Shown: positions 1-11,556 of the stretch, in pieces
Layout: each line of letters begins with the position of its first letter
Numbering within the stretch: position 1 is the first letter of the stretch
Position numbers and translations under genes: made by a program
Notes under the pieces: model-generated
Database searches by the model: none
Seen by the model: only the letters and a program-made list of their open reading frames with translations
What the model was told of the DNA's origin: nothing
DNA from: Enterobacter kobei
GTDB taxonomy: Bacteria > Pseudomonadota > Gammaproteobacteria > Enterobacterales > Enterobacteriaceae
Length of the DNA: 64,000 nt
NCBI RefSeq assembly: GCF_001729765.1
Contig: NZ_CP017181.1
Span: forward strand, 1,550,001-1,614,000
Reading direction: 5' to 3'

Positions 1-819
1 GGCTTTAGCGGCGGTGACGTCGAGGTGGACGGTAGCGTTTCCAGCCAGTTCCTGACGGCCCTGCTGATGACCGCGCCGCTGGCACCGCAGGATACGGTTA
101 TCTCGATTAAAGGTGAGCTGGTCTCCAGACCGTACATTGATATCACGCTGCACCTGATGAAAACCTTCGGCGTCGAGGTGGAAAACCAGTCTTATCAGCG
201 TTTTGTGGTGCGTGGGGTGCAGCAGTATCAGTCTCCGGGCAATTACCTGGTTGAAGGCGATGCATCATCGGCCTCTTACTTCCTGGCTGCGGGCGCGATC
301 AAAGGCGGCACCGTGAAGGTGACCGGGATTGGCCGCAACAGCGTGCAGGGCGACATCCGTTTTGCCGACGTGCTGGAGAAAATGGGCGCCACTGTCACCT
401 GGGGCGATGATTTCATCTCCTGTACCCGCGGCGAGCTGAATGCCATTGATATGGACATGAACCACATTCCGGATGCGGCGATGACCATCGCCACGGCTGC
501 GCTGTTTGCCAAAGGCACCACCACGCTGCGCAACATCTACAACTGGCGCGTGAAAGAGACTGACCGTCTGTACGCGATGGCGACCGAGCTGCGTAAAGTG
601 GGGGCTGAGGTGGAAGAGGGCGAAGACTACATTCGCGTCACCCCTCCGGCAAAACTGCAGTTCGCAGAAATTGGCACCTACAACGATCACCGTATGGCGA
701 TGTGCTTCTCGCTGGTGGCGCTGTCCGACACGCCTGTGACCATTCTTGACCCGAAATGTACGGCGAAAACCTTCCCGGACTACTTCGAGCAGCTGGCGCG
801 CATCAGTACGCTGGCCTGA
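1..819 (+). CDS. aroA: 5-enolpyruvylshikimate-3-phosphate synthase, C-terminal part
   Basis: The reading frame is open from base 1 and gives 272 residues, so the first roughly 155 residues of a protein usually about 427 long lie outside the window. The enzyme joins phosphoenolpyruvate to shikimate 3-phosphate in the cytoplasmic shikimate pathway. The visible part matches E. coli AroA nearly end to end, including the [13 protein letters not shown] stretch, the NWRVKETDR segment and the [15 protein letters not shown] segment near the active site. It ends LARISTLA and is followed by a hairpin. In E. coli it is the second gene of serC-aroA; serC would lie to the left. Identification is secure, only the start is missing. 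Confidence 0.97.
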   Translation, partial: GFSGGDVEVDGSVSSQFLTALLMTAPLAPQDTVISIKGELVSRPYIDITLHLMKTFGVEVENQSYQRFVVRGVQQYQSPGNYLVEGDASSASYFLAAGAIKGGTVKVTGIGRNSVQGDIRFADVLEKMGATVTWGDDFISCTRGELNAIDMDMNHIPDAAMTIATAALFAKGTTTLRNIYNWRVKETDRLYAMATELRKVGAEVEEGEDYIRVTPPAKLQFAEIGTYNDHRMAMCFSLVALSDTPVTILDPKCTAKTFPDYFEQLARISTLA

Positions 820-826
820 TAGCGTT

Positions 827-852
827 ATGCCGCATCCTTCGATGCGGCATTT
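827..852 (+). terminator. aroA terminator hairpin
   Basis: A perfect 10-bp inverted repeat (827-836 and 841-850, arms ATGCCGCATC and GATGCGGCAT) with a four-base loop begins 8 bases after the aroA stop. The T tract behind it is short, so termination may be partial. Confidence 0.7.
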
Positions 853-930
853 CCTTACGCTTCCTGACGAACACTTCCGCTCATTTCTTCTACACTCTGC
901 TTCAATCATTCCGTAATTTGCACGCAAAGG

Positions 931-959
931 TAACAGTTGCGCACGTTGGCGCGTATAAT
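931..959 (+). promoter_or_regulatory. candidate cmk promoter
   Basis: A perfect TATAAT lies at 954-959, 45 bases before the cmk start. The -35 match at 931-936 (TAACAG, 17-bp spacer) is weak. It follows the aroA terminator and would drive cmk and possibly rpsA. Confidence 0.5.
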
Positions 960-1004
960 GCGCGGCGTTCATGTTAACGGTATGCCTTATTTAAGGAGAA
1001 AAAG

Positions 1005-1688
1005 ATGACGGCAGTTGCCCCGGTAATCACCATTGATGGGCCGAGTGGCGCAGGGAAAGGTACCCTGTGCAAAGCGATGGCGGAAGCATTGCAATGGCAT
1101 CTTTTAGATTCGGGCGCAATCTATCGCGTGCTGGCGCTGGCTGCGCTGCATCATCATGTCGATGTCGCCTCTGAAGAAGCGCTGGTACCGCTGGCTGCGC
1201 ACCTGGATGTCCGTTTTGTGTCTACCGATGGCAACCTGGAAGTGATCCTTGAAGGGGAAGACGTGAGCGGTGAAATCCGTACGCAGGAAGTGGCGAATGC
1301 GGCCTCTCAGGTTGCGGCCTTCCCGCGTGTGCGCGAGGCGCTGTTACGTCGCCAGCGTGCGTTCCGCGAAGCCCCGGGGTTGATCGCCGACGGACGCGAT
1401 ATGGGCACCGTGGTATTCCCTGATGCGCCTGTAAAAATTTTCCTTGACGCCTCTTCAGAAGAACGTGCTCAACGCCGCATGCTTCAGTTGCAGGAGAAGG
1501 GGTTTAGTGTTAACTTTGATCGCCTTTTATCCGAGATAAAAGAGCGCGATGATCGCGATCGTAACCGCGCTGTCGCGCCACTTGTTCCTGCAGAAGATGC
1601 ATTAGTTCTGGATTCAACCAGTTTAACTATTGAGCAAGTGATTGAAAAAGCGCTACAATATGCGCGCCAAAAACTGGCACTCGCGTAA
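1005..1688 (+). CDS. cmk: Cytidylate kinase
   Basis: This 227-residue protein is the usual length for bacterial CMP kinase, which phosphorylates CMP and dCMP with ATP in the cytoplasm. The P-loop GPSGAGKGT lies at residues 12-20, and the arginine-rich segment around [13 protein letters not shown] is the region where the lid and substrate-binding arginines sit in this family. The ATG has an AAGGAG ribosome site 7 bases upstream. rpsA follows 111 bases downstream, and a candidate rpsA promoter sits inside the 3' end of cmk, an arrangement known from E. coli. Confidence 0.97.
   Translation: MTAVAPVITIDGPSGAGKGTLCKAMAEALQWHLLDSGAIYRVLALAALHHHVDVASEEALVPLAAHLDVRFVSTDGNLEVILEGEDVSGEIRTQEVANAASQVAAFPRVREALLRRQRAFREAPGLIADGRDMGTVVFPDAPVKIFLDASSEERAQRRMLQLQEKGFSVNFDRLLSEIKERDDRDRNRAVAPLVPAEDALVLDSTSLTIEQVIEKALQYARQKLALA
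1630..1659 (+). promoter_or_regulatory. candidate rpsA promoter inside cmk
   Basis: TTGAGC at 1630-1635 and TACAAT at 1654-1659 are separated by 18 bp, in the last codons of cmk. E. coli rpsA is also transcribed from a promoter within the end of cmk. The long leader to 1799 is where S1 autoregulation would act. Confidence 0.6.
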
Positions 1689-1799
1689 ACGCGACCGATT
1701 TAGCAGTACCCCCGCTGCAATGGATTGACGGCGGGTATGTGAAACAACCCCATCCGGCACGGAGCCAGGTGGACGTTAATATTAACCTGAAGATTAAAC

Positions 1800-3473
1800 A
1801 TGACTGAATCTTTTGCTCAACTGTTTGAAGAATCCTTAAAAGAAATCGAAACCCGTCCGGGTTCCATCGTTCGTGGTGTTGTTGTTGCTATCGACAAAGA
1901 CGTAGTACTGGTTGACGCCGGTCTGAAATCTGAGTCCGCCATCCCGGCAGAGCAGTTCAAAAACGCCCAGGGCGAGCTGGAAATCCAGGTTGGTGACGAA
2001 GTTGACGTTGCGCTGGACGCAGTAGAAGACGGCTTCGGTGAAACCCTGCTTTCTCGTGAGAAAGCTAAACGTCACGAAGCATGGATCACCCTGGAAAAAG
2101 CTTACGAAGAAGCTGAAACTGTGGTCGGTGTTATCAACGGCAAAGTTAAAGGTGGCTTCACTGTTGAGCTGAATGGTATTCGTGCGTTCCTGCCAGGTTC
2201 TCTGGTAGACGTTCGTCCAGTCCGTGACACCCTGCACCTGGAAGGCAAAGAGCTTGAGTTCAAAGTCATCAAGCTGGACCAGAAGCGTAACAACGTTGTT
2301 GTATCCCGTCGTGCCGTTATCGAATCCGAAAACAGCGCAGAACGCGATCAGCTGCTGGAAAACCTGCAGGAAGGCATGGAAGTCAAAGGTATCGTTAAGA
2401 ACCTCACTGACTACGGCGCATTCGTTGACCTGGGCGGCGTTGATGGCCTGCTGCACATCACCGACATGGCGTGGAAACGCGTTAAGCACCCAAGCGAAAT
2501 CGTGAACGTGGGCGACGAAATCACTGTTAAAGTGCTGAAGTTCGACCGCGAGCGTACTCGTGTATCCCTCGGCCTGAAACAGCTGGGCGAAGATCCATGG
2601 GTAGCTATCGCTAAGCGTTACCCAGAAGGTACTAAACTGACTGGTCGCGTAACCAACCTGACTGACTACGGCTGCTTCGTTGAAATCGAAGAAGGCGTTG
2701 AAGGCCTGGTGCACGTTTCCGAAATGGACTGGACCAACAAAAACATCCACCCATCCAAAGTTGTTAACGTTGGTGATGTAGTGGAAGTGATGGTTCTGGA
2801 TATCGACGAAGAACGTCGTCGTATCTCCCTGGGCCTGAAACAGTGCAAAAACAACCCATGGCAGCAGTTCGCGGAAACCCACAACAAGGGCGACCGTGTT
2901 GAAGGTAAAATCAAGTCTATCACTGACTTCGGTATCTTCATCGGCCTGGACGGCGGCATCGATGGCCTGGTTCACCTGTCTGACATCTCCTGGAACGTTG
3001 CAGGCGAAGAAGCAGTTCGTGAATACAAAAAAGGCGACGAAATCGCTGCAGTTGTTCTGCAGGTTGACGCAGAGCGTGAGCGTATCTCTCTGGGCGTTAA
3101 ACAGCTCGCAGAAGATCCGTTCAACAACTGGGTTGCACTGAACAAGAAAGGCGCAATCGTAAACGGTAAAGTAACTGCAGTTGACGCTAAAGGCGCAACC
3201 GTAGAGCTGGCTGACGGCGTTGAAGGTTACCTGCGCGCTTCTGAAGCTTCCCGTGACCGCGTTGAAGATGCCACTCTGGTTCTGAACGTAGGCGACGACG
3301 TTGAAGCTAAGTTCACCGGTGTTGACCGTAAGAACCGTGCAATCAGCCTGTCTGTTCGTGCTAAAGACGAAGCTGATGAGAAAGATGCAATCGCAACTGT
3401 TAACAAACAGGAAGATGCAAACTTCTCTAACAACGCAATGGCTGAAGCTTTCAAAGCAGCTAAAGGCGAGTAA
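1800..3473 (+). CDS. rpsA: 30S ribosomal protein S1
   Basis: The 557-residue product has six tandem OB-fold S1 domains of about 70-85 residues each; the repeated motif GxVxxxxxYGxFVxxxxGxxGLxH is clear in domains 3 to 5 (for example [19 protein letters not shown]). S1 binds mRNA on the small subunit and unfolds structured leaders during initiation. Length and sequence equal E. coli S1. Codon choice is strongly biased towards abundant codons, as expected for a highly expressed gene. It is flanked by a promoter in cmk and a hairpin before ihfB. An antisense frame of equal length exists but is a by-product of this codon bias. Confidence 0.99.
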   Translation: MTESFAQLFEESLKEIETRPGSIVRGVVVAIDKDVVLVDAGLKSESAIPAEQFKNAQGELEIQVGDEVDVALDAVEDGFGETLLSREKAKRHEAWITLEKAYEEAETVVGVINGKVKGGFTVELNGIRAFLPGSLVDVRPVRDTLHLEGKELEFKVIKLDQKRNNVVVSRRAVIESENSAERDQLLENLQEGMEVKGIVKNLTDYGAFVDLGGVDGLLHITDMAWKRVKHPSEIVNVGDEITVKVLKFDRERTRVSLGLKQLGEDPWVAIAKRYPEGTKLTGRVTNLTDYGCFVEIEEGVEGLVHVSEMDWTNKNIHPSKVVNVGDVVEVMVLDIDEERRRISLGLKQCKNNPWQQFAETHNKGDRVEGKIKSITDFGIFIGLDGGIDGLVHLSDISWNVAGEEAVREYKKGDEIAAVVLQVDAERERISLGVKQLAEDPFNNWVALNKKGAIVNGKVTAVDAKGATVELADGVEGYLRASEASRDRVEDATLVLNVGDDVEAKFTGVDRKNRAISLSVRAKDEADEKDAIATVNKQEDANFSNNAMAEAFKAAKGE

Positions 3474-3536
3474 TATCAGGTTCTCAGCATCATTTGAGCT
3501 GTAACGCATTTACAGCGCGAAGGATGAAGAGCAAAC

Positions 3537-3565
3537 TTGACAGATTACAGGATCCGTCCTGTAAT
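3537..3565 (+). promoter_or_regulatory. candidate ihfB promoter
   Basis: TTGACA at 3537-3542 and TGTAAT at 3560-3565 with a 17-bp spacer form a near-consensus sigma-70 promoter 79 bases before the ihfB start. Its spacer and -10 lie in an inverted repeat (3543-3566), so the region could also fold when transcribed from rpsA. Confidence 0.6.
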
Positions 3566-3573
3566 CAATAACA

Positions 3574-3595
3574 AAGGGCGGCTACGGCCGCCCTT
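3574..3595 (+). terminator. hairpin between rpsA and ihfB
   Basis: Nine-base arms AAGGGCGGC (3574-3582) and GCCGCCCTT (3587-3595) close a TACG loop and are followed by GTTTA only. It probably ends part of the rpsA transcript but lacks a full T tract. Confidence 0.6.
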
Positions 3596-3643
3596 GTTTA
3601 ATGAGCTGTTCAGCTAATTGGTTTGAAAGGAACCGGAGGAATC

Positions 3644-3931
3644 ATGACCAAGTCAGAATTGATTGAAAGACTTGCCAGTCAGCAACCGCATATCCCTGCC
3701 AAGGCAGTGGAAGATGCCGTAAAAGAGATGCTGGAGCATATGGCCTCCACTCTTGCCCAGGGCGAGCGCATTGAAATCCGCGGTTTCGGTAGTTTTTCTC
3801 TGCACTATCGTGCTCCACGCACCGGGCGTAACCCGAAAACGGGTGATAAAGTCGAGCTGGAAGGTAAGTACGTTCCACACTTTAAACCGGGTAAAGAACT
3901 GCGCGATCGCGCCAATATTTACGGCAACTGA
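3644..3931 (+). CDS. ihfB: Integration host factor subunit beta
   Basis: A 95-residue HU/IHF-fold protein that pairs with IhfA to bend DNA sharply in recombination, replication and transcription. The DNA-binding arm with the RNPKTG motif, whose proline inserts into the minor groove, is at residues 63-68. The ATG at 3644 was chosen because it follows GGAGGAATC and gives the known N-terminus [10 protein letters not shown]; an upstream GTG-type extension lacks a ribosome site. It carries one residue more than E. coli IhfB (a final Asn). A strong terminator follows. Lambdoid phages use IHF for integration, so host IHF is likely relevant to the prophage at the other end of the window. Confidence 0.98.
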   Translation: MTKSELIERLASQQPHIPAKAVEDAVKEMLEHMASTLAQGERIEIRGFGSFSLHYRAPRTGRNPKTGDKVELEGKYVPHFKPGKELRDRANIYGN

Positions 3932-3964
3932 GTTTAGCCAGCCGGTTAAACTGGGTTCGAAAGA

Positions 3965-3987
3965 AAGCACCTGCGGGTGCTTTTTTT
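3965..3987 (+). terminator. ihfB terminator
   Basis: Stem AAGCACC/GGTGCTT with a four-base loop (3965-3982) runs into seven T, 33 bases after the ihfB stop. Confidence 0.85.
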
Positions 3988-4145
3988 GTTCCTGTCGTTT
4001 TCTTCTGGGAGGCATCCCGCATTTCCCGCTGCGTTTTCTGCAACCTGTTAAAAACCTTGCTGCGCTTGCTGTAAATCCTTTTCTTCACAACTGACGAGCC
4101 GCATCACCCACGAGCATACTGTCCCCCTGAAACAGGGAGGTAGCA

Positions 4146-6410
4146 ATGGGAATTCCCGCTTTATGTATCTGCGCCATTCTGGCGATAGCCCCGTTACTCT
4201 GGTTACCTGAACTGCCATCACGCTATACCGTCTGGATAATGCTGGCGGGCGGGGTGGTTCTGGGCACATGTCAAAACGTGCGCCTGAAGTATGTGGGAAT
4301 CGCGCTGTTATTTTGCGCGTGGGGCCTTCTGGCCGCGCAGGAGAGCGTCTGGCCGATGCAGCATTTAACCACGGGAGCCGTGCAGGCCGAGGTAGAGATC
4401 ACCGCCACTGATGGCGCAACTCAGCATCAGGGAAAAATACGCACCGTAAACGGTGGGCGCTGGTGGGCGTCCACCGGCGTAACGCTGTATGGCAATTATT
4501 TGCCACAGAGAGCATGTGCTGGCCAGCGCTGGGCGATGATGCTCAGGCTAAAACCTGCACACGGCGAGCTGAACGACGGAGGCTATGATCCCCAACGCAG
4601 CACCATTGCCCGACATCAAACGCTGAGCGGGCGCTTCACCCATGCGGAACTTGTTGATGGACACTGCAGCCTGCGATCGCAATACCTGATGTCGCTGCAA
4701 AACCGACTTTCTGATTATCGCTGGGGAGCGGTTATCCTCGGGCTGGGGATGGGAGAGCGTCTGGATGTCCCCCGAGAAATAAAAGACCTGATGCGTGAAA
4801 CCGGCACACTGCATCTGATGGCGATTTCGGGCCTGCATATCACGCTGGCGGCATCCCTCGTCTGGTTACTCGCGCGTGCGATCCAGTTTATATTCCCCAG
4901 CCACCGGGTCCACTGGCAAATGCCACTCCTGGCCGGGTTGTTCTTCGCCGCTTTCTACGCCTGGCTTACCGGTCTGCAACCTCCTGCACTACGAACGGTC
5001 ATCGCACTTGCCGTGCTGGCGGCGCTGCGAATCGGTTCCCGCCAATGGTCGCCGTGGCAGGTATGGTGTTGCTGTGTCGCGGCGATCCTGATAAGCGATC
5101 CCTTAGCCATACTTTCTGAGAGTCTGCTCCTGTCCGCATTTGCCGTCGCGGCGCTGATTTTCTGGTTTCAGTGGCTGCCTCTTCCTCGCTGGCAGTGGGC
5201 CCGACGCATACGGCCACTACTTAATCTGATCTATCTGCAGGTCGGCATGCTGGTGTTGCTCATGCCGTTACAGGTGTTGATTTTCCACGGCTTCAGTATC
5301 TCCTCTCTGGTCGCCAATCTCTTTGCCGTTCCGATAGTGACGTTTGTCAGCGTACCGCTGATTTTACTTGGTATGTTGCTCCATCTGTTTCCGCTGGGGG
5401 GAATAGAAAGTGCCATCTGGTTTGCAGCCGATAAGTCCCTTGCCGGGCTGTTCTGGCTACTAATGCGCTTGCCAGACGGCTGGCAGAGTGTGGATCAGCG
5501 CTGGCAGTACATGACGCTACTGCCCTGGCTTATCATCATCGGCTGGCGTTTGCGAGCCTGGAAAACCGTTCCAGCCGTGTGTCTGGCTGGGTGTCTGTTG
5601 CTGGCATTTCCCCTCTGGCGAACGGCTAAAAGTGATGCCTGGACGCTACATATGCTGGATGTGGGGCAGGGGCTGGCCATGGTCATCGAACGGCAGGGAA
5701 AAGCGATTCTCTATGATACCGGGCTCGCCTGGCCTAGGGGAGATAGCGCACAGCGGTTAATTATCCCCTGGCTGCGCTGGCACCATCTGCGGCCAGATGG
5801 CGTGATTCTCAGCCATGAACATCTTGACCATGCAGGAGGTCTCGCATCGCTGCAAAAAGCATGGCCGGAGATGTGGGTAAGAAGTCCATTACGTCTGGCG
5901 GGGCATCGGCCCTGCTTTCGTGGGCAGAGCTGGAGATGGCAGGGATTAACCTTCACCGTCCACTGGCCCCTGGAAAATGACCCGGCTCGGGGAAACAACC
6001 GCTCCTGCGTGGTGAAAGTGGACGATGGTGAGCAGAGTATACTGCTGACGGGAGACATTGAAGCGCCAGCAGAACAGGCTATGCTTAGCCATTACTGGCA
6101 ACATCTGACGTCGACGTTAATCCAGGTTCCCCATCATGGCAGCAATACCTCATCGTCATTGGCGCTGGTACAACGGGTGGAGGGAAACATTGCGCTGGAT
6201 TCAGCAGCCCGCTATAACGCCTGGCGGTTTCCGTCGGCGAATGTAGTCCGACGTTATCGAAAAGAGGGGTATATCTGGCAAGATACCCCCCATTCCGGGC
6301 AAATATCGGTGACATTCTCGCAACATCGCTGGCAAATCCGGCGCTTGCGGGATCAATTTTTACCACGTTGGTATCATCAGTGGTTTGGCGCGCCCGTAGA
6401 TAACGGGTAG
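4146..6410 (+). CDS. comEC: ComEC/Rec2-family DNA uptake channel protein
   Basis: A 754-residue inner-membrane protein known in E. coli as YcaI. The first 70 residues hold two to three hydrophobic helices, then an OB-like periplasmic region (about 80-170), then the competence domain with many helices (about 190-480, starting after the conserved LHLMAISGLHI motif), and finally a metallo-beta-lactamase-like domain from about 500. The latter keeps SHEHLDHAGG, the TGD motif and VPHHGSN. In naturally competent bacteria this channel brings single-stranded DNA across the inner membrane. Enterobacteria are not usually competent, so its role here is uncertain. The start follows GGGAGG. msbA is 36 bases downstream. 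Confidence 0.92.
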   Translation: MGIPALCICAILAIAPLLWLPELPSRYTVWIMLAGGVVLGTCQNVRLKYVGIALLFCAWGLLAAQESVWPMQHLTTGAVQAEVEITATDGATQHQGKIRTVNGGRWWASTGVTLYGNYLPQRACAGQRWAMMLRLKPAHGELNDGGYDPQRSTIARHQTLSGRFTHAELVDGHCSLRSQYLMSLQNRLSDYRWGAVILGLGMGERLDVPREIKDLMRETGTLHLMAISGLHITLAASLVWLLARAIQFIFPSHRVHWQMPLLAGLFFAAFYAWLTGLQPPALRTVIALAVLAALRIGSRQWSPWQVWCCCVAAILISDPLAILSESLLLSAFAVAALIFWFQWLPLPRWQWARRIRPLLNLIYLQVGMLVLLMPLQVLIFHGFSISSLVANLFAVPIVTFVSVPLILLGMLLHLFPLGGIESAIWFAADKSLAGLFWLLMRLPDGWQSVDQRWQYMTLLPWLIIIGWRLRAWKTVPAVCLAGCLLLAFPLWRTAKSDAWTLHMLDVGQGLAMVIERQGKAILYDTGLAWPRGDSAQRLIIPWLRWHHLRPDGVILSHEHLDHAGGLASLQKAWPEMWVRSPLRLAGHRPCFRGQSWRWQGLTFTVHWPLENDPARGNNRSCVVKVDDGEQSILLTGDIEAPAEQAMLSHYWQHLTSTLIQVPHHGSNTSSSLALVQRVEGNIALDSAARYNAWRFPSANVVRRYRKEGYIWQDTPHSGQISVTFSQHRWQIRRLRDQFLPRWYHQWFGAPVDNG

Positions 6411-6446
6411 AATATGCGGCTATTTCAACAAATGCTGGTTTTTTGA

Positions 6447-8195
6447 ATGCATAACGACAAAGATCTCTCCACGTGGCAAACCTTCCGCCGACTCTGGCCG
6501 ATGATTGCACCTTTTAAAGCAGGCTTGATCGTGGCGGGTGTAGCGTTAATCCTCAACGCAGCCAGCGATACTTTTATGTTATCGCTCCTTAAACCGTTAC
6601 TGGACGACGGTTTTGGTAAAACGGATCGCTCAGTGTTGCTATGGATGCCGCTGGTGGTTATCGGGCTGATGATCTTACGTGGTATCACCAGCTATATCTC
6701 CAGCTACTGCATCTCCTGGGTATCCGGGAAAGTGGTTATGACCATGCGCCGTCGTCTGTTCAGCCACATGATGGGCATGCCGGTCTCATTCTTTGACAAG
6801 CAGTCTACGGGGACACTGCTGTCCCGTATTACCTACGATTCAGAGCAGGTTGCGTCCTCCTCCTCAAGCGCGTTGATTACCGTCGTGCGTGAAGGGGCGT
6901 CGATCATCGGCCTGTTTATCATGATGTTCTATTACAGCTGGCAGCTGTCGCTCATCCTGATCGTTTTGGCTCCGGTTGTCTCCATTGCCATCCGCGTTGT
7001 GTCCAAGCGTTTCCGCAATATCAGTAAAAATATGCAGAATACGATGGGGCAGGTAACAACCAGCGCCGAACAGATGCTGAAAGGACACAAAGAGGTGTTA
7101 ATTTTCGGTGGCCAGGACGTCGAAACCAAACGCTTTGACAAAGTCAGCAACAAAATGCGTCTGCAGGGGATGAAAATGGTCTCGGCCTCTTCCATCTCTG
7201 ACCCGATCATTCAGCTGATTGCCTCGCTGGCGCTGGCGTTTGTCCTTTATGCGGCAAGCTTCCCAAGCGTGATGGAGACGCTGACGGCGGGTACCATCAC
7301 AGTGGTCTTCTCCTCGATGATCGCCCTGATGCGTCCCCTGAAATCTCTGACTAACGTGAATGCCCAGTTCCAGCGCGGGATGGCGGCTTGTCAGACATTG
7401 TTCAGCATTCTGGATTCCGAGCAGGAAAAAGACGAAGGTACACGCGAGATTGAGCGCGCCCGTGGCGATGTTGAATTCCACAACGTGACCTTCACCTATC
7501 CGGGCCGCGATACGCCCGCTCTGCGCAATATCAACCTGACGATTCCGGCGGGTAAAACGGTGGCGCTGGTAGGCCGTTCTGGCTCAGGTAAATCCACCAT
7601 TGCCAGCCTCATCACCCGTTTCTACGACATCAACGAAGGTGAAATTCTCCTGGACGGTCACGACCTGCGGGAGTACACCCTGCAGTCGCTGCGTAACCAG
7701 GTTGCGCTGGTTTCTCAGAACGTACATCTGTTTAACGATACGGTCGCCAACAACATCGCTTATGCGCGCACTGACGAGTACAGCCGCGAGCAGATCGAGA
7801 ATGCCGCACGCATGGCCTATGCGATGGACTTTATCAACAAGATGGATAACGGTCTGGATACCATCATTGGTGAAAATGGCGTGCTCCTGTCCGGTGGTCA
7901 GCGTCAGCGTATTGCGATTGCGCGCGCGCTGCTGCGTGACAGCCCAATCCTGATTCTGGATGAAGCGACGTCCGCACTGGATACCGAATCTGAACGCGCT
8001 ATTCAGTCGGCGCTGGACGAACTGCAAAAGAACCGTACCTCACTGGTGATTGCACACCGTCTGTCGACTATCGAGCAGGCGGATGAGATCGTGGTGGTTG
8101 AGGATGGCGTCATTGTTGAACGCGGAAGCCACGCAGCTTTGCTGGAACATCGCGGCGTATACGCCCAGCTTCATAAGATGCAGTTCGGCGAATGA
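6447..8195 (+). CDS. msbA: Lipid A ABC transporter, ATP-binding/permease protein
   Basis: The 582-residue product equals E. coli MsbA in length. It has six membrane helices in the first ~320 residues and an ABC ATPase domain after about residue 340 with Walker [10 protein letters not shown], signature LSGGQRQR and Walker [13 protein letters not shown], followed by the H-loop in IAHRLSTI. As a homodimer it flips core-lipid A from the inner to the outer leaflet of the inner membrane. The stop overlaps the lpxK start by four bases (ATGA), so the two lipid A genes are translationally coupled. Confidence 0.98.
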   Translation: MHNDKDLSTWQTFRRLWPMIAPFKAGLIVAGVALILNAASDTFMLSLLKPLLDDGFGKTDRSVLLWMPLVVIGLMILRGITSYISSYCISWVSGKVVMTMRRRLFSHMMGMPVSFFDKQSTGTLLSRITYDSEQVASSSSSALITVVREGASIIGLFIMMFYYSWQLSLILIVLAPVVSIAIRVVSKRFRNISKNMQNTMGQVTTSAEQMLKGHKEVLIFGGQDVETKRFDKVSNKMRLQGMKMVSASSISDPIIQLIASLALAFVLYAASFPSVMETLTAGTITVVFSSMIALMRPLKSLTNVNAQFQRGMAACQTLFSILDSEQEKDEGTREIERARGDVEFHNVTFTYPGRDTPALRNINLTIPAGKTVALVGRSGSGKSTIASLITRFYDINEGEILLDGHDLREYTLQSLRNQVALVSQNVHLFNDTVANNIAYARTDEYSREQIENAARMAYAMDFINKMDNGLDTIIGENGVLLSGGQRQRIAIARALLRDSPILILDEATSALDTESERAIQSALDELQKNRTSLVIAHRLSTIEQADEIVVVEDGVIVERGSHAALLEHRGVYAQLHKMQFGE

Positions 8196-9169
8196 TTGCA
8201 CGCATCTGGTCCGGTGAATCCCCGCTGTGGCTGCTGCTTTTGCCGCTCTCCTGGCTTTACGGCCTGGTGAGCGGCATCATTCGTCTGCTTTACCGTCTGG
8301 GGATCAAGCGGGCCTGGCGTGCGCCAGTGCCGGTTGTGGTTGTGGGCAATCTTACGGCGGGCGGCAACGGTAAAACACCGGTGGTGATCTGGCTCGTGGA
8401 ACAGCTGCAAAAACGCGGTATCCGCCCGGGTGTGGTCTCGCGTGGGTATGGCGGTAAAGCGGCGCAGTACCCACTGCTGCTGGCAGAGAAAACCACCACT
8501 GCCGAAGCGGGTGATGAACCGGTATTGATTTTCCAGCGTACTGGCGCGCCGGTGGCAGTCTCCCCGGTTCGCAGCGACGCCGTGCAGGCGCTGCTTGCCG
8601 AACACTCGGTACAAATTATCATCACTGACGATGGCCTGCAGCATTACGCGCTGGCGCGTGATAAAGAGATTGTGGTCATCGACGGGGTTCGCCGTTTCGG
8701 TAACGGATGGTGGCTGCCAGCCGGCCCTATGCGTGAACGCGCTTCACGTCTGAAGTCCGTTGATGCGGTGATTGTAAACGGTGGTGAGGCAAAAGCGGGT
8801 GAAATCCCTATGCACCTGTTGCCGGGACTGGCGGTAAACCTGGTGACAGGTGAACGCCGGGCGGTTGCTGAGCTGCCTTCGCTGGTGGCAATGGCAGGGA
8901 TTGGTCATCCTCCGCGCTTCTTCGCAACGCTTGAGCAGTGTGGTGCCAGGCTTGAAAAACGCATTCCACTGGCTGACCATCAGGCGCTGGTGGCAGAGCA
9001 GGTTGATGCGCTCACGGCGTCGGGACAGACGCTCATTATGACCGAAAAAGATGCGGTGAAATGCCGTGCCTTTGCGAAAGAAAACTGGTGGTATCTGCCG
9101 GTTGACGCTGAACTCAGCGGCGAGCAGCCGGAACACTTGCTCAAGGAACTGATTGCGTTAGTGCAGTGA
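8192..9169 (+). CDS. lpxK: Tetraacyldisaccharide 4'-kinase
   Basis: This 325-residue inner-membrane-associated kinase adds the 4'-phosphate to the lipid A disaccharide precursor. It has an N-terminal hydrophobic anchor (about residues 10-30) and the P-loop [13 protein letters not shown] near residues 51-63, which is the LpxK version of Walker A. The DDGLQH motif near residue 150 is also conserved. Its ATG lies in the msbA stop region (4-base overlap), which couples lipid A phosphorylation and flipping. Confidence 0.97.
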   Translation: MIARIWSGESPLWLLLLPLSWLYGLVSGIIRLLYRLGIKRAWRAPVPVVVVGNLTAGGNGKTPVVIWLVEQLQKRGIRPGVVSRGYGGKAAQYPLLLAEKTTTAEAGDEPVLIFQRTGAPVAVSPVRSDAVQALLAEHSVQIIITDDGLQHYALARDKEIVVIDGVRRFGNGWWLPAGPMRERASRLKSVDAVIVNGGEAKAGEIPMHLLPGLAVNLVTGERRAVAELPSLVAMAGIGHPPRFFATLEQCGARLEKRIPLADHQALVAEQVDALTASGQTLIMTEKDAVKCRAFAKENWWYLPVDAELSGEQPEHLLKELIALVQ

Positions 9170-9213
9170 GGGCTTACGCGGTTCTGGTGGCGCTTTGACT
9201 GACAGGAAAACGC

Positions 9214-10443
9214 ATGTCTTTACCGCAACTCTCGCTTACAGCTGCACGTCATTTACACCTCGCCGCGCAGGGGCTGCTCAAAAAGCCCCGTCGCCGCGCA
9301 CAGCCTGCCGATATCCTCTCTGCCATCCAGCGCATGTCGCTGCTGCAAATCGACACCATTAATATTGTTGCCCGTAGCCCTTACCTGGTGCTGTTCAGCC
9401 GCCTGGGCCACTATCCCTCTCACTGGCTTGATGAGGCGCTCAGCAAAGGGGATCTCATGGAGTACTGGGCGCACGAAGCCTGTTTCCTGCCCCGTAGCGA
9501 TTTTGCCCTGGTGCGTCACCGCATGCTTGCCCCTGAAAAGATGGGCTGGAAATACCGACAGGCGTGGATGCAGGAGCACGCGGCCGAAATAGAGCAACTG
9601 ATCAGCCATATTCAGGAAAAGGGGCCAGTGCGTTCCGCTGATTTTGAACATCCGCGAAAAGGCACTAGCGGCTGGTGGGAGTGGAAACCGCACAAACGTC
9701 ATCTTGAAGGGTTATTCACCTCCGGCCAGGTCATGGTGATTGAACGGCGAAATTTTCAGCGCGTCTATGACCTGACCCAGCGCGTGATGCCGCACTGGGA
9801 CGACGAGCGTGACCTGCTTACCCAGGAGGCTGCCGAGGCCATCATGCTGGAAAACAGCGCCCGCAGTCTGGGCATTTTCCGGCCGCAATGGCTGGCAGAT
9901 TATTACCGCCTGCGCCAGCCCGCGCTGAAGCCGCTGCTGGAGATGTGGCAACGCGAACAGCGCGTCATTCCCGTCACGGTAGAAACCCTGGGAGAGATGT
10001 GGCTGCATGCGGATGTCCTTCCTTTGCTGCCCAAGGCGCTGGGCGGAAATCTCCAGGCAACCCACAGCGCAGTGTTGTCGCCTTTCGACCCGGTGGTCTG
10101 GGACCGAAAACGCGCCGAACAGTTGTTCGATTTCAGCTACCGGCTGGAGTGTTATACCCCGGCACCAAAGCGTCAGTACGGCTATTTTGTTTTACCCCTG
10201 CTGCATAAGGGGCGGCTGGTCGGGCGCATGGATGCCAAAATGCACCGCAAAACCGGCACGCTTGAAGTCATTGCGCTCTATCTGGAAGAGGGGGTCAGGG
10301 TGACGGCGAGTCTGGAGAAGGGCTTAACGTCCGCCATTAGCGAGTTCGCCCTCTGGCAGGGGGCTCGCGACGTCACGCTGGGACGCGTTCCCGAAGGGTT
10401 ATTTATATCCTGTCGAAGTGGCTGGGAAACAGACACGCCCTGA
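9214..10443 (+). CDS. ycaQ: YcaQ-family DNA glycosylase (interstrand crosslink unhooking)
   Basis: A 409-residue member of the HTH_42/YcaQ-AlkX family. In E. coli the protein is a DNA glycosylase that excises N-alkylated bases and unhooks interstrand crosslinks. The family's catalytic QxQ/QxD-type motif corresponds to the N-terminal LLQIDTINIVARSPY segment (residues 44-58). The ATG is preceded by AGGAAAACGC. It lies between lpxK and the small zinc-ribbon gene ycaR, as in E. coli, with about 45 bases on each side. Function is from the family; nothing in the sequence argues against it. Confidence 0.92.
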   Translation: MSLPQLSLTAARHLHLAAQGLLKKPRRRAQPADILSAIQRMSLLQIDTINIVARSPYLVLFSRLGHYPSHWLDEALSKGDLMEYWAHEACFLPRSDFALVRHRMLAPEKMGWKYRQAWMQEHAAEIEQLISHIQEKGPVRSADFEHPRKGTSGWWEWKPHKRHLEGLFTSGQVMVIERRNFQRVYDLTQRVMPHWDDERDLLTQEAAEAIMLENSARSLGIFRPQWLADYYRLRQPALKPLLEMWQREQRVIPVTVETLGEMWLHADVLPLLPKALGGNLQATHSAVLSPFDPVVWDRKRAEQLFDFSYRLECYTPAPKRQYGYFVLPLLHKGRLVGRMDAKMHRKTGTLEVIALYLEEGVRVTASLEKGLTSAISEFALWQGARDVTLGRVPEGLFISCRSGWETDTP

Positions 10444-10488
10444 AAAAGGAATGTGTTAAGCTTTAGCGATTACCCATACGGAGGAACT

Positions 10489-11414
<926 letters not shown>

Positions 11415-11423
11415 TACCGCCTG

Positions 11424-11445
11424 CATCCCTCCTTTCGGAGGGATG
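11424..11445 (+). terminator. hairpin after kdsB
   Basis: Nine-base perfect arms CATCCCTCC (11424-11432) and GGAGGGATG (11437-11445) begin 10 bases after the kdsB stop. There is no T tract, so it may protect the mRNA end or act as a weak terminator. Confidence 0.55.
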
Positions 11446-11556
11446 TCCTCTCGCCACTATTTTCGCTTTTCTTTTCCCTGATTGATCTCTACCGGGTGAC
11501 ATCTTCATTCTGCGCGCTCATTATAAAAGCAGTAGCATTAATGGGGGTAATCTCAT

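Noticed and set aside
1836..3509. 557-codon antisense frame across rpsA
   Set aside because: It mirrors the strongly biased codons of rpsA, gives a low-complexity Phe/Asn/Val-rich product and has no ribosome site or homology.
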